A DNA stretch of 64,000 bases from Actinomyces naeslundii (GCF_001956585.1 NZ_MSRR01000002.1:1-64000), one strand, 5' to 3'. Counted from the stretch's first letter, positions 18,951-28,442 are shown. Notes: generated by a model not told the origin, from the letters alone. Numbers and translations: made by a program.

Positions 18951-20503
18951 TGAGTACGCAGGCCCCTTTCATGCGTATGGAGCTTGGTCCTTCAAGCCTT
19001 CTGGGAATCCTCGACCGGTTGGGCTGGTGGGGCGCTCTGGGAATGATCGCTATCGCCCTCGTCTACACGCTCTTCATGCTGCTCGTCTCCCGAGGCGCCC
19101 CGCGTCACGGCGGACCCTCGCACCCGGACGCGCCACTTCTCGTCGTCATCCTCATGCCCTGCCTCAACGAGGCGGAGGTGATCGGTGCCAGCGTCAGGCG
19201 ACTCACCTCGATCCCGGACCCGGGGCTGCGCATCATGGTCATCGATGACGGCTCCGACGACGACACCGCTCAGGCGGCCGCCCAGGCCGGGGACCAGCGC
19301 GTCGAGGTGGTCCGCCGCCGGCCGCCCCACGCCCGTTTGGGTAAGGGGGAGGCGCTCAACGACGCGTTGTCGATCGTGCGTTCCCGCTGCACCGCAGTGT
19401 CCTCCTCGAGAGTGGTCGTCGGAGTGATGGACGCCGACGGCAGGCTCGACCCCCACGCCATCGGCGAGGTCCGCAAGGCCTTCGCCCCGCAGGAGGTCGG
19501 TGCCGTCCAGATGGGGGTGCGCATCAACAACCGCTTCGGTTCCCTGCTCGCCCGGATGCAGGATATGGAGTTCGTTATCTTCACCGAGGTCTTCCAGCGG
19601 GGACGGCGTCGCGTGCGCAGTGTCGGTATGGGTGGAAACGCCCAGTTCGTCCGTCTCAGCGCGCTCGACGCCCTGGGGCCCCGGCCCTGGACCCGGTCCC
19701 TGACCGAGGACTTCGATCTGGGGATCAGGCTCAACGCCACCAGCTGGACCAACGAGTTCTGGCCCTCGGCCTCCGTCCACCAGCAGGGCGTGACCAATAT
19801 GCGGCGCCTTCTGCGTCAGCGCACGAGGTGGTTCCAGGGGAACCTTCAGGCGCTTCACCTCCTGCGCTCCGTGGCCCGGGAGCAGCGGGGGCTGGGGCGC
19901 GCCGACACGCTCTGGCAGATTCTCACGCCCTACCTGCTTCTGACCGGATCGCTGCTGACCCTGTCCTTCCTCATCACCATGGTGACCGCCGCCGTGGCTG
20001 CGGTACTGCGGTGGGAGCAGTCATGGATATGGCTTGTCGGGGCCTACGTCATCGCCTTCGGGCCGGCGCTCATCTACGCCTGGATCTACTGGCGCATCGA
20101 GCGCCGCGAGGGCCTGAACCTGATCAAGGCCGTGGGCTACGCCCATCTGTTCGTCCTGTACGGGCTCCTGCCCAGCCTCTACGGCTGGCGCGCCTTGGCC
20201 AGGGAGCTGACCGGACGCACCGGGTGGGCCAAGACCGCTCGGGAGGCGGAGCCGGCTCAGGTCGCACAACCCTTCCAGGCCGCTGCCCCCGCCGCCCCCG
20301 GCGGGCCGGTACCCACGGGACCGCCGGCGCTGGGCAGTCAGCCTCCGCCCCATGAGGCCGTTAGGAGGGCTCCTATCCCGGCACCCGGGACCATGAGGGC
20401 CGGTAGCGCCGCTCCGGCCGGATCCTCACTGGGTCACCCGGCCGTCGTGGGGCGTCGCACTCACCGTGCAGTCAGCAACCTGAACAACGAGGAGATGAGA
20501 TGA
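18950..20503 (+). CDS. Processive family 2 glycosyltransferase (polysaccharide synthase type)
   Basis: Predicted membrane beta-glycosyltransferase of 517 residues that would polymerise or extrude a polysaccharide. One N-terminal TM helix (about 27-47) precedes a GT-A domain with MPCLNEAEVIG, IDDGSDDDTA, MDADGRLDP, TEDFDLGIRL and the QRTRWFQG (QxxRW) motif, the hallmark of processive GT2 enzymes such as PgaC, BcsA and HasA. Three or four C-terminal TM segments follow, then a Pro/Ala-rich tail. The start is ATG 18950, overlapping the small membrane protein stop; the open frame continues upstream to 18485 but that part overlaps the other gene and lacks coding character. The stop overlaps the next gene (ATGA at 20500). 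Sugar specificity is not visible. Confidence 0.88.
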   Translation: MSTQAPFMRMELGPSSLLGILDRLGWWGALGMIAIALVYTLFMLLVSRGAPRHGGPSHPDAPLLVVILMPCLNEAEVIGASVRRLTSIPDPGLRIMVIDDGSDDDTAQAAAQAGDQRVEVVRRRPPHARLGKGEALNDALSIVRSRCTAVSSSRVVVGVMDADGRLDPHAIGEVRKAFAPQEVGAVQMGVRINNRFGSLLARMQDMEFVIFTEVFQRGRRRVRSVGMGGNAQFVRLSALDALGPRPWTRSLTEDFDLGIRLNATSWTNEFWPSASVHQQGVTNMRRLLRQRTRWFQGNLQALHLLRSVAREQRGLGRADTLWQILTPYLLLTGSLLTLSFLITMVTAAVAAVLRWEQSWIWLVGAYVIAFGPALIYAWIYWRIERREGLNLIKAVGYAHLFVLYGLLPSLYGWRALARELTGRTGWAKTAREAEPAQVAQPFQAAAPAAPGGPVPTGPPALGSQPPPHEAVRRAPIPAPGTMRAGSAAPAGSSLGHPAVVGRRTHRAVSNLNNEEMR

Positions 20504-21213
20504 CAGCCACCAACGCGCCTCAGCGCGCAGGAGCACTCGACGGATCCGGTCACAGCAGGATCCTGCGCCGCGTAGTGCTGGTGGGCTGCGTCCTGGCCCT
20601 GATCCTAGGAATCACTGTGTACTGTCACGCCAGAGAGACCGACGCCCAGAAGTGCTCGCAGTGGGAGATCGTCTTCGACGGCTACGGCGAGGCCTCATGC
20701 TCCGACGGCCTGCTGCGTCTGAAGCCGACATCTGCCAACTCTCAGGACAAGACCCACGCAGGACTGGCGAAGTCCACCACGGTCGAGATCGAGTCAGGCA
20801 GTGTCCACACCGTCCACACCACGATGACCACTGTCGGCCAGCTCCGCCAGGACGGCAGCCCCAACGCATGGGAGGTCGCCTGGCTCCTGTGGAACTACTC
20901 CGACAACAACCACTTCTACGCCCTGGCGCTCAAGCCCAACGGCTGGGAGGTCTCCAAGCAGGACACCAACTATGACGGGGCCCAGCGATTCCTGGCCTCG
21001 GGCAACACGCCGGTCTACCCGCCCGGGACGAGCCACAACGTCACCGTCACTATTGACACCACCAACCCCGCAGCGGCCACCTTCGTCGTCACGGTGGACG
21101 GCCAGGAGCTCGGAAAGGTCACCGACTCCGAGTCCCCCTACCGATCAGGTGCCGTAGCGGCCTACTGCGAGGACTCCGACGTCACCTTCACACCGATCAC
21201 CGAGGACCAGTGA
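20500..21213 (+). CDS. Membrane-anchored LamG-like (beta-sandwich) protein
   Basis: A 237-residue protein with a single N-terminal TM anchor (about 25-43, VVLVGCVLALILGITVY) and an extracellular domain with the alternating-strand pattern of concanavalin-like/LamG or DUF1080 sandwich folds: WEVAWLLWNYSDNNHFYALALKPNGWEVSKQ, then HNVTVTIDT and a closing SGAVAAYCEDSDVTF. Three Cys residues outside the TM segment may form a disulfide. It overlaps the GT2 gene by 4 nt. A role in binding the polysaccharide product outside the cell is inferred only from fold and context. Confidence 0.68.
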   Translation: MTATNAPQRAGALDGSGHSRILRRVVLVGCVLALILGITVYCHARETDAQKCSQWEIVFDGYGEASCSDGLLRLKPTSANSQDKTHAGLAKSTTVEIESGSVHTVHTTMTTVGQLRQDGSPNAWEVAWLLWNYSDNNHFYALALKPNGWEVSKQDTNYDGAQRFLASGNTPVYPPGTSHNVTVTIDTTNPAAATFVVTVDGQELGKVTDSESPYRSGAVAAYCEDSDVTFTPITEDQ

Positions 21214-21298
21214 GACCGGTTCGCGGCAGCCACCACCTGGCCGGACCGCCGGTCGGCTCCGCCCTCTCCCTCCCCAACGCACCAGAGCAGGAGAACTC

Positions 21299-22501
21299 AT
21301 GACAACAGACTCCACCCCAACGGGCGGCCCCCTTCGGGTCATGCTCGTCTACGGCACCCGCCCGGAGGCGATCAAGCTTGCTCCCCTGGTGACCGCCATG
21401 CGCGACGACGAGCGCTTCAACCCGATCGTGGTCGTCACCGGACAGCACCGCGAGATGCTCGACCAGGTCCACGACTTCTTCGGCATCGTGCCCGACGACG
21501 ACCTCGACATCCACTCTCCGGGACAGACCCTCACCCAGATCACCAACCGCTCCTTGCAAGGGGTGGGGCGGGCGATCGAGGCCCACCGGCCCGACGCCGT
21601 CGTGGTCCAGGGAGATACCACCTCCGCCTTCGCCGCGGCGCTCGCCGCCTTCTACCACGAGATCCCGGTTCTTCACGTTGAGGCCGGCCTGCGCACCGGC
21701 GACATCTCCTCTCCCTTCCCCGAGGAGGCCAACCGGCGTCTCATCAGCCAGTTGACCGCGCTGCACCTGTGTCCGACCACCAGCAGCCGGGACAACCTCC
21801 TGCGAGAGAGCACCGATCCCCAGATCGTCCGTGTCACCGGAAACACGGTCATCGACGCCCTCCTGGTGGCCGTCGACCGCCGGGTCCCGCCACCCGACGA
21901 GGACCTGGCGGCAGCCCTGGCCGACACCTCCCGGCGGGTCGTGCTGGTGACCGCCCACCGCCGCGAGTCCTGGGGGGAGCCGATGCGGGCTATCGGACGT
22001 GCCGTCGCCCGCCTGGCCGGGCAGCACCCCGAGGTGCTCTTCGTGCTGCCGGTTCACCGCAACCCCAAGGTCCGCGAGGACCTCCTGCCGCAGATCGAGG
22101 GCCACGGCAACGTCATCTGGTGCGACCCTCTGGAGTACGGCGCCTTCTGCGCGCTCATCAACCGCTCCGACGTCGTCCTGACCGATTCCGGGGGTGTCCA
22201 GGAGGAGGCCCCCGCGCTGTCCAAGCCGGTCCTGGTCATGCGTGACAACACCGAGCGCCCCGAGGCGGTCGCCTTCGGGGTGGCCGAGCTGGTCGGAACC
22301 GACGAGGACCGCATCGTCGAGCGGGTCTCCACCCTGCTGACCGACGAGACGGCTTACGCGGCCATGGCGCAGGCCGCCAATCCCTACGGCGACGGACACG
22401 CCTGCAAACGCATCCTGGCCGCCACCGCCGCTCTGTTCGGCCGTGGTGTCCCCCTTCCTGAGTTCGATCCTGTTCCCAACTCATCCAAGGAGGATTCATG
22501 A
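21299..22501 (+). CDS. wecB: UDP-N-acetylglucosamine 2-epimerase (non-hydrolysing)
   Basis: Interconverts UDP-GlcNAc and UDP-ManNAc in the cytosol. The 400-residue GT-B-fold enzyme shows YGTRPEAIKLAPLV, VVQGDTTSAFAAALAAF, HVEAGLRTGD, PFPEEANRRL, TAHRRESWG and LTDSGGVQEEAPAL, all strongly conserved in WecB/MnaA. AGCAGGAGAACTC precedes the ATG. The stop overlaps the next start (ATGA). Its place between a processive GT2 and a deacetylase-like gene suggests that the polymer may contain ManNAc or a derivative; alternatively it serves linkage units of wall polymers. Confidence 0.93.
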   Translation: MTTDSTPTGGPLRVMLVYGTRPEAIKLAPLVTAMRDDERFNPIVVVTGQHREMLDQVHDFFGIVPDDDLDIHSPGQTLTQITNRSLQGVGRAIEAHRPDAVVVQGDTTSAFAAALAAFYHEIPVLHVEAGLRTGDISSPFPEEANRRLISQLTALHLCPTTSSRDNLLRESTDPQIVRVTGNTVIDALLVAVDRRVPPPDEDLAAALADTSRRVVLVTAHRRESWGEPMRAIGRAVARLAGQHPEVLFVLPVHRNPKVREDLLPQIEGHGNVIWCDPLEYGAFCALINRSDVVLTDSGGVQEEAPALSKPVLVMRDNTERPEAVAFGVAELVGTDEDRIVERVSTLLTDETAYAAMAQAANPYGDGHACKRILAATAALFGRGVPLPEFDPVPNSSKEDS

Positions 22502-24453
22502 TTTCCCCGACTCTTGGCTCCGCTCGACGGCGTCGCTGCGCACTGGCCGCCATCGCGGTGTGCCTGGGCGCCTCGATCGGCTCCGCGGGCCCCGCCCAGG
22601 CCACGCCGGCCGCCGGCGTGCAGGCCCCCATCGTGGCCCGGGCCGCCGCGGCCAAGCCTGCGGACGGCGCACAGGCCAATGACGCGGATCCGGCCAAGAA
22701 CCCGCTTCCGGCTCCGCCCGAGCCCGCTGCCGCGGCCAAGAAGGAGCTCCCCCTCAAGGGCGATAAGCAGGCCGGCGTTGATCTGAACAAGCCCGCGCCC
22801 GCTGCGGGGCAGGTCCAGATCCGCGACCTGAAGAAGAATGCGCCCGACGTTCCTGCCGGTGCGGTGAGCTTCTCCAACCAGGACGCGGGACCGGCCTCGA
22901 CCCTGGTCCTGTTCGACACGACCGGTGACTACGCCAAGCTGGGGGAGTACTACGCCCTGAGCATGGGCACCCTGGCCAGCCACTCCGGAACCGTGACCAC
23001 CCTTCCCGTCAAGGACTATGTCGCCGGTCTGGCCGGCCGCTTCACCAACGTGGTCTACATCGGTTCGACCTACGACGAGCCCCTGCCGCGGGCCTTCATC
23101 GACGACGCCCTGACCGGCAACGTCCCGGTGATGTGGTCCGGCTTCAACATCTGGCAGCTGGCCAAGACCGACGCCGACCGCGCCGCCTTCACCCAGCGCT
23201 ACGGCTGGGACGCCGCCACCTCCTACATCGACTCCACCGACCGGGTCACCAAGATCAGCTACAACGGCGCCTCCCTGAAGCGCAATGAGCTCAACACCGG
23301 TGGGATCACCGCCCCGCACATCACCCGCGAGAAGGACGTCAAGGTCCTGGGGCGCGCCGAGTGCTCCAAGCCCGACGGTGCGGCCACCGCCTGCGCCTCC
23401 GTCGCCCAGTCCGGCACCAGCTCCTTCCCCTGGGCGGTCAGCTCCTCCGGACTGACCTTCATCGGTGAGATCCCCCTGACCTACCTGGGTGAGCAGGACC
23501 GCTACATCGCTGCCGCTGACATCCTCCTGGACACGCTTCAGCCCAATGCTCAGCAGTACCGTCAGGCCGCCGTGCGCCTGGAGGACGTGACGCCTGACAG
23601 TGACCCCGAGGAGCTGCAGGCGATCGTCGACTACCTCCACAGCGAGAAGGTGCCCTTCCAGATGGCGGTGGTGCCCAAGTACGTCGACCCCAAGGGCACC
23701 GAGAACAACGGCACGCCCAAGGAACTCACCCTGAAGGACTCCCCGGAGCTGGTGGCCGTTCTCCAGGACGCCGTGAGCAAGGGCGGAACGATCGTCCAGC
23801 ACGGCACCACCCACCAGTTCGGAACGCTGGACAACCCGTACAACGCCGTCTCCGCCGACGACTTCGAGTTCATCCGTTCGTGGTGCTCCACCACGAACGA
23901 CACCAAGGCTCCCGCCGTCGACTGCGAGGACAAGTCCTACGTGCAGATCGGAGGCGCCCTCCCGGGCACCTCCCAGGCGTGGGCCGCGGAGCGTGTGGAG
24001 CAGGGGCGCGAGATCTTCGACGAGGTCGGGCTGCCGACTCCGGAGATCTTCGAGACCCCGCACTACTCGGCCACCCGCGAGGCCTACTACGGCATCGGCG
24101 AGCAGTACTCGGTGCGCTATGAGCGCGAGCTCCTCTACGCCGGTACTCTGACCAACACCCAGGCCGGTCCCCACGACTACTACGGGCAGTTCTTCCCCTA
24201 CGCGGTCAACGACCCCTACGGGGCCCATGTCCTGCCGGAGAACCTTGGCAACTTCGAGCCCAATGAGATCAACCAGCACCCGCCGCGCCTGGCCCAGGAG
24301 GTCGTCGACGCGGCCAAGCTCAACCTGGTGAACACCCACGCCACCGCCAGCTTCTTCTTCCACCCCTACTACCCGCTGCCCGAGCTGAAGAAGATCGTCG
24401 CCGGCATCAAGGCCGAGGGGTACACCTTCGTTCCGGCCTCGGAGCTGAAGTGA
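22498..24453 (+). CDS. Secreted DUF2334-family polysaccharide deacetylase-like protein
   Basis: Exported protein of 651 residues. A signal peptide (RRRCALAAIAVCLGASIGSA, cleavage near AQA about residue 36) is followed by an Ala/Pro/Lys-rich region to about 120, a domain with LVLFDTTGDYAKLGEYYALSMGTL, and from about residue 360 a NodB-like DUF2334 barrel. The putative metal ligands are Asp in RLEDV and the His pair in QHGTTHQF. ETPHYSA and a late FFFHPYY segment fit the family. DUF2334 proteins are predicted de-N-acetylases of polysaccharides. Together with wecB and the GT2 it would modify the polymer after export. Catalysis itself is not shown. Confidence 0.8.
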   Translation: MISPTLGSARRRRCALAAIAVCLGASIGSAGPAQATPAAGVQAPIVARAAAAKPADGAQANDADPAKNPLPAPPEPAAAAKKELPLKGDKQAGVDLNKPAPAAGQVQIRDLKKNAPDVPAGAVSFSNQDAGPASTLVLFDTTGDYAKLGEYYALSMGTLASHSGTVTTLPVKDYVAGLAGRFTNVVYIGSTYDEPLPRAFIDDALTGNVPVMWSGFNIWQLAKTDADRAAFTQRYGWDAATSYIDSTDRVTKISYNGASLKRNELNTGGITAPHITREKDVKVLGRAECSKPDGAATACASVAQSGTSSFPWAVSSSGLTFIGEIPLTYLGEQDRYIAAADILLDTLQPNAQQYRQAAVRLEDVTPDSDPEELQAIVDYLHSEKVPFQMAVVPKYVDPKGTENNGTPKELTLKDSPELVAVLQDAVSKGGTIVQHGTTHQFGTLDNPYNAVSADDFEFIRSWCSTTNDTKAPAVDCEDKSYVQIGGALPGTSQAWAAERVEQGREIFDEVGLPTPEIFETPHYSATREAYYGIGEQYSVRYERELLYAGTLTNTQAGPHDYYGQFFPYAVNDPYGAHVLPENLGNFEPNEINQHPPRLAQEVVDAAKLNLVNTHATASFFFHPYYPLPELKKIVAGIKAEGYTFVPASELK

Positions 24454-24547
24454 CGAGGGCGCTGGGTACAGCCCTGAACCGTTTCGGCCTCACCACTGTG
24501 GAACCGTTCGGTCGGGAGAGCTCTCAAGAGACGGGAATAATGGCCCC

Positions 24548-26044
24548 ATGACTCTTGAGACGAACCGTAGAAGGGCGCTGGCGCTCCTGGGGGCCGGGGT
24601 TCTGGGAGCGTCAGTGTCCTCCTGCGGTCACGGACATGTGACTACGCCACCGGCTGTGGGCGACGGGGCAACCACCCACCTGAGCCTCCACGTCAGTGAC
24701 GCGCAGGGCGGTGTCCTCAACCTGGAGGCGCTGCGTCGCATCCAGTCCAACGGTAAGGGCGAGCCCGGTTACGACGACGCCCTGCTGGACGCCAAGACCC
24801 TGGAGGTCATCACCGTCGGACCGCTCTATCAGGATGAGAACGGCGCCATCGGTATCGATGTGCCCACCGGGCGTGACTGCACGCTGACCATGTCGTGGCC
24901 CACCAGTCATGGGTACTCGGCCCTCATGGCGGATCTGCCCGCCTCCGGCGAGCACGACCTCCTGGAGCTGGCGGCCCGGACCCTCCACGAGCGGCAGGCC
25001 GAGCGCTACCAGCAGGCCACCGCGCAGGGGCTCAAGGGCGCTGACGAGGCGGTCACGCTGCGGGACTCTGCTCAGCAGTCCCTGGACGCCTGTGCCACGG
25101 CCCAGTCCTGGGCCGACAGAGGCCGCCTGGCGAACTCTGCGCTGGAGTCCGCCGCCGGGGCGCAGCTGGCCCTGGACCGGGCACTGGTGGCCCAGGCGCC
25201 GCAGGACGCGATCATCGGGGTCACCTTCACCCGGGTGCCCACAGCCGCCGAGGTCGTCGCCGCCCTGGCCTCCAACGGGCCGGGAGGCGGGAAGCGGAAG
25301 GTGTCGGCCCGCCTGGTGATCGGTGATCCCGGCGACGCCCAGGAGATGGCCGGCTGGCGCACCACGGTGGAGTCCCTGCACGCGCAGGGAGGTCTGGCCC
25401 TGGCCCAGATCTGCGACTCCCACGACGTGGCAGCCCTGACTGACGCCGCCTGGGACGCCCGGGTCGATGCCCTCATCAAGGCGCTTCCCAATGTCGATGC
25501 CTGGGAGATCGGCAACGAGATCGGAGGGGACTGGCTGGGCACCGGCCCGGTGGCCAAGGCCCAGCGCGCGGCCAAGGCGGTGCGTGAGCGCACCAGCGCC
25601 ACGACGGTACTGACCCTGTACTACCAGCTCGGTCAGGCGGACCCGGCCTACTCCCTGTTCAGCTATGCCGCCAGGGAGGTCCCCCAGTCGATCAGGGAGC
25701 TGGTCGACGTCGTCGGACTGTCCGTCTACCCCCAGCTTCACCCGCTGGGAACAGCCGCAGACCGGGTCCTGAGCGCCCTGGACACTGCCTTCCCGTCCTC
25801 CCGGATCGCCGTCACCGAGCTGGGCTACGGGGCCGAGGACCTCAACGCCGGCCCCTGGTGGTTCGGTTCGGCCTCCGACCCCGTGGTGGCTCGCACCGCC
25901 GTCGCCGAGCACGTCACCGGCGCCGCACTGGGCCGATCCGATGCCTGGGGAGCACCATTCTGGTGGTACTACCTCGAGGATCAGGTCGGAACCCCGGGGG
26001 GCAAGGTGGCTCCGGCGCTGGCCGCCGCCTCCAACGGGTTCTAG
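24548..26044 (+). CDS. Glycoside hydrolase-like lipoprotein
   Basis: A 498-residue putative lipoprotein: Arg-rich start, hydrophobic core ALALLGAGVLGASVSSC with the lipobox Cys about residue 26. The N-terminal half (about 45-120) looks like a beta domain and is followed by a helical segment rich in Ala/Gln. From about 220 a TIM-barrel-like part includes WEIGNEIGGDW (candidate acid/base Glu in GNE), VVGLSVYPQLHPLG and RIAVTELGYGAE (candidate nucleophile Glu), the spacing of clan GH-A glycosidases. It ends in FWWYYLEDQ. It may trim or release the locus polymer. Whether the Glu pair is truly catalytic is inferred. Confidence 0.72.
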   Translation: MTLETNRRRALALLGAGVLGASVSSCGHGHVTTPPAVGDGATTHLSLHVSDAQGGVLNLEALRRIQSNGKGEPGYDDALLDAKTLEVITVGPLYQDENGAIGIDVPTGRDCTLTMSWPTSHGYSALMADLPASGEHDLLELAARTLHERQAERYQQATAQGLKGADEAVTLRDSAQQSLDACATAQSWADRGRLANSALESAAGAQLALDRALVAQAPQDAIIGVTFTRVPTAAEVVAALASNGPGGGKRKVSARLVIGDPGDAQEMAGWRTTVESLHAQGGLALAQICDSHDVAALTDAAWDARVDALIKALPNVDAWEIGNEIGGDWLGTGPVAKAQRAAKAVRERTSATTVLTLYYQLGQADPAYSLFSYAAREVPQSIRELVDVVGLSVYPQLHPLGTAADRVLSALDTAFPSSRIAVTELGYGAEDLNAGPWWFGSASDPVVARTAVAEHVTGAALGRSDAWGAPFWWYYLEDQVGTPGGKVAPALAAASNGF

Positions 26045-26052
26045 CACCTCGG

Positions 26053-26096
26053 AGCCGGGTGGGCGCTGGACGCACCTCTGCAGCGCCCACCCGGCT
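26053..26096. terminator. Bidirectional terminator between the lipoprotein gene and recQ
   Basis: Perfect 16-bp stem AGCCGGGTGGGCGCTG (26053-26068) and CAGCGCCCACCCGGCT (26081-26096) with a 12-nt loop, exactly filling the gap between two convergent genes. Confidence 0.8.
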
Positions 26097-28436
26097 CTAC
26101 CGCTGCGCCAGGACGAAGGGGTGAACCGTTGCCGCCCCCGCCTCTCGCAGGAGGCGGGCCGCCACCGTGAGTGTCCAGCCGGAGTCGCTCCAGTCATCCA
26201 CCAGGACGACGACGCTGCCCCGAAGCGCCTCAAGCGCCTGAGCCGGCCACTCCTGAAGCGTCAGATCACGGGCCACCTGCGCCAGGCGGAACGCAGAGCC
26301 CACGTCGTGGCGCGGGGGATCCTGGTCGGTATGCCCGACGATCCCCAGCGGCCTGGCGCCCAAGCGCGTGGCCACGGCGCGCCCCAGCTGGCGAACCAGG
26401 TAGGGGCGGGAACGAGAGTCCACAATGACGACGACGATCGGCCTGCTCAGCGTTTCGGTGCGAACGGGGTCCTGATCGCCCTGGATGATCTCGCCGAGCC
26501 GGTCCACCGTCTCAAGCACCAGCGGCCTGACATGCACCGGGACCTCGCCATCGGAGTCGGAGGTCACCAGCTCACGCAGCGCTGCCGAGGGTCCCAAGCC
26601 ATCCAACCGCCCCACAGCCAGACCGGTCGCCGCCTGCTGCTCGGCACTGATACGACCCTTGAGGCGGCCCAGCCCCAGCCTCTCCATCCCGGTGGGCCAC
26701 TGACGGCGCGCTCGTAGCTCGAACCCGGCGCGACCGAGTGCCTGTCGAGCGGCACTGACCTGCTTCTCATCCGGGGCGTCGGGCAGCTCCAGGCCTCCGC
26801 ACAGGTCGCAGGCTCCGCAGCGCCATTCCCGGTCGAGGTGCGGATCATCGAGCGCCGACCTCAGGAATGCCATCCGGCAGGGGACGACAGTCGTCGCGGG
26901 ACCGGCATCGGCGCCGAGCCGCTCATAGGCGATCATCGCCTCCTGCTCGGCCAGGCGTGCGGCATCGACTCTGGCATAACGCTGGGCGTCATAGGACCAG
27001 GGCTGGCCGGTGGACTCCCAGCCACCGCGTACCCGGCGCACGGCGCCGTCGACGTCAAGGACCTTGAGCATGGACTCCAACCGGGTGCGCCGCAACGAGG
27101 TCACTGTCTCCAGCACCGCCGTCGACATCGGCCCGGCCCCCGACTCCCGCTGCTTGTCCAGTCCGGCCAGGACCGTACGAACCTGGTCCTCGGGAGGGAA
27201 GCCCTGGGAGCCGAACCACTCCCAGATGGCGCGGTCCTCGTCCCCCGGCAGCAGGACCACCTCGGCCCGCTCCACGCCACGACCGGCGCGCCCCACCTGC
27301 TGGTAGTAGCTCACTGGTGAGGACGGTGCCCCCACGTGCACCACGAAGGCCAGATCCGGCTTGTCAAAGCCCATGCCCAGGGCCGAGGTCGCCACCAGCG
27401 CCCTGACCCGGTTGGCCTTGAGATCCTCCTCGAGGCGCTCACGCTCGGCGGCGTCGGTCTGCCCCGTGTAGGCGGCTACCTCCACACCCGCGGTGCGCAG
27501 GTACTCGGCAACCTCCAGCGTCGCCGAGACGGTCAAGCAGTAGACGATGCCGCTTCCAGGGGCGTGCCTGAGGTAGCCGGCAAGCCATGCCAGGCGGGTG
27601 GCCGAGTCCGGCAGGACCTTGACCCCCAGGTGCAGGGAGCGGCGTTCCAGGGAGCCGCGCAGCACCAGGACCGGGGAGTCGTCCGAGCCATCGGCTCCGG
27701 TCGCGCTCAGGGACGCCCCCAGCTGCTCGGCGACGTCGGCACTGACCCGGGCGTTCGCGGTCGCCGTGGTCGCCAGGACCGGGGTGCGCGGTGGCAGACC
27801 GGCCAGCAATGTGCGAATGCGCCGATAGTCCGGGCGGAAGTCGTGCCCCCAGTCCGAGATGCAGTGGGCCTCGTCAATGACCACCAGTGCGGCTCCGGCC
27901 GCCAGGTGCGGCAGGATCTCGTCACGGAACACAGGGTTGTTGAGTCGCTCGGGGGAGACCAGCAGGACATCCACCTCGCCTGCACGCACCCGGATCTTGA
28001 TCTCCTCCCACTGGGTGACGTTGGCCGAGTTCATGGTCACGGCCCGGATCCCGGCACGCTCAGCGGCGGCGACCTGGTCGCGCATCAGGGCGAGCAGCGG
28101 CGAGATGATGACGCTCGTCCCGACGACTCCGGACCGGCTGCGAGTGCCGGATACGGGCGGCGGTGTGCCGGGTCGCCAGTCCCCCCAGCCCTCACGCAGC
28201 AGCATCGTCGCCACGAAGTACACCGCCGATTTTCCCCAGCCAGTGCGCTGGACCACCAGAACCCGGCGGTGGGCGAGAACCAATGCCTCGATCGCCCGCC
28301 ACTGGTCCTCGCGCAGGTGCGCATCGCTGCGGCCCACGAGCTCGCGCAGGACGGCCTCGGCGCGCTCACGCAGCGGCGAGGCGAGTGGCTGCGAGCGCTC
28401 GGTGCGCTGCGGGTCCTCAGTGCCCGGGATCGTCAT
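26097..28436 (-). CDS. recQ: RecQ-family DNA helicase with C-terminal phosphoribosyltransferase-like domain
   Basis: Predicted ATP-dependent 3'-5' DNA helicase, 779 residues from ATG 28436 (the frame stays open to 29225, but that part lies opposite the antiporter gene and looks non-coding). Helicase motifs are RTGWGKSAVY (Walker A variant, about 64-73), SPLLALMRDQ, VIDEAHCISDWGHDFRPDY, TATAN, GIVYCLTVS and QVGRAGRG. A zinc-binding part follows with CRMAF and CGACDLCGG. The last 110 residues, VVVIVDSRSRPYLVRQLG to VVVLVDDWSDSGWTLT, look like a PRPP-binding Rossmann domain (PRTase fold), unlike the HRDC domain of E. coli RecQ. It starts without a Shine-Dalgarno sequence, 6 nt from TACCGT. Confidence 0.88.
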   Translation of the reverse strand: MTIPGTEDPQRTERSQPLASPLRERAEAVLRELVGRSDAHLREDQWRAIEALVLAHRRVLVVQRTGWGKSAVYFVATMLLREGWGDWRPGTPPPVSGTRSRSGVVGTSVIISPLLALMRDQVAAAERAGIRAVTMNSANVTQWEEIKIRVRAGEVDVLLVSPERLNNPVFRDEILPHLAAGAALVVIDEAHCISDWGHDFRPDYRRIRTLLAGLPPRTPVLATTATANARVSADVAEQLGASLSATGADGSDDSPVLVLRGSLERRSLHLGVKVLPDSATRLAWLAGYLRHAPGSGIVYCLTVSATLEVAEYLRTAGVEVAAYTGQTDAAERERLEEDLKANRVRALVATSALGMGFDKPDLAFVVHVGAPSSPVSYYQQVGRAGRGVERAEVVLLPGDEDRAIWEWFGSQGFPPEDQVRTVLAGLDKQRESGAGPMSTAVLETVTSLRRTRLESMLKVLDVDGAVRRVRGGWESTGQPWSYDAQRYARVDAARLAEQEAMIAYERLGADAGPATTVVPCRMAFLRSALDDPHLDREWRCGACDLCGGLELPDAPDEKQVSAARQALGRAGFELRARRQWPTGMERLGLGRLKGRISAEQQAATGLAVGRLDGLGPSAALRELVTSDSDGEVPVHVRPLVLETVDRLGEIIQGDQDPVRTETLSRPIVVVIVDSRSRPYLVRQLGRAVATRLGARPLGIVGHTDQDPPRHDVGSAFRLAQVARDLTLQEWPAQALEALRGSVVVLVDDWSDSGWTLTVAARLLREAGAATVHPFVLAQR

Positions 28437-28442
28437 GGACCC

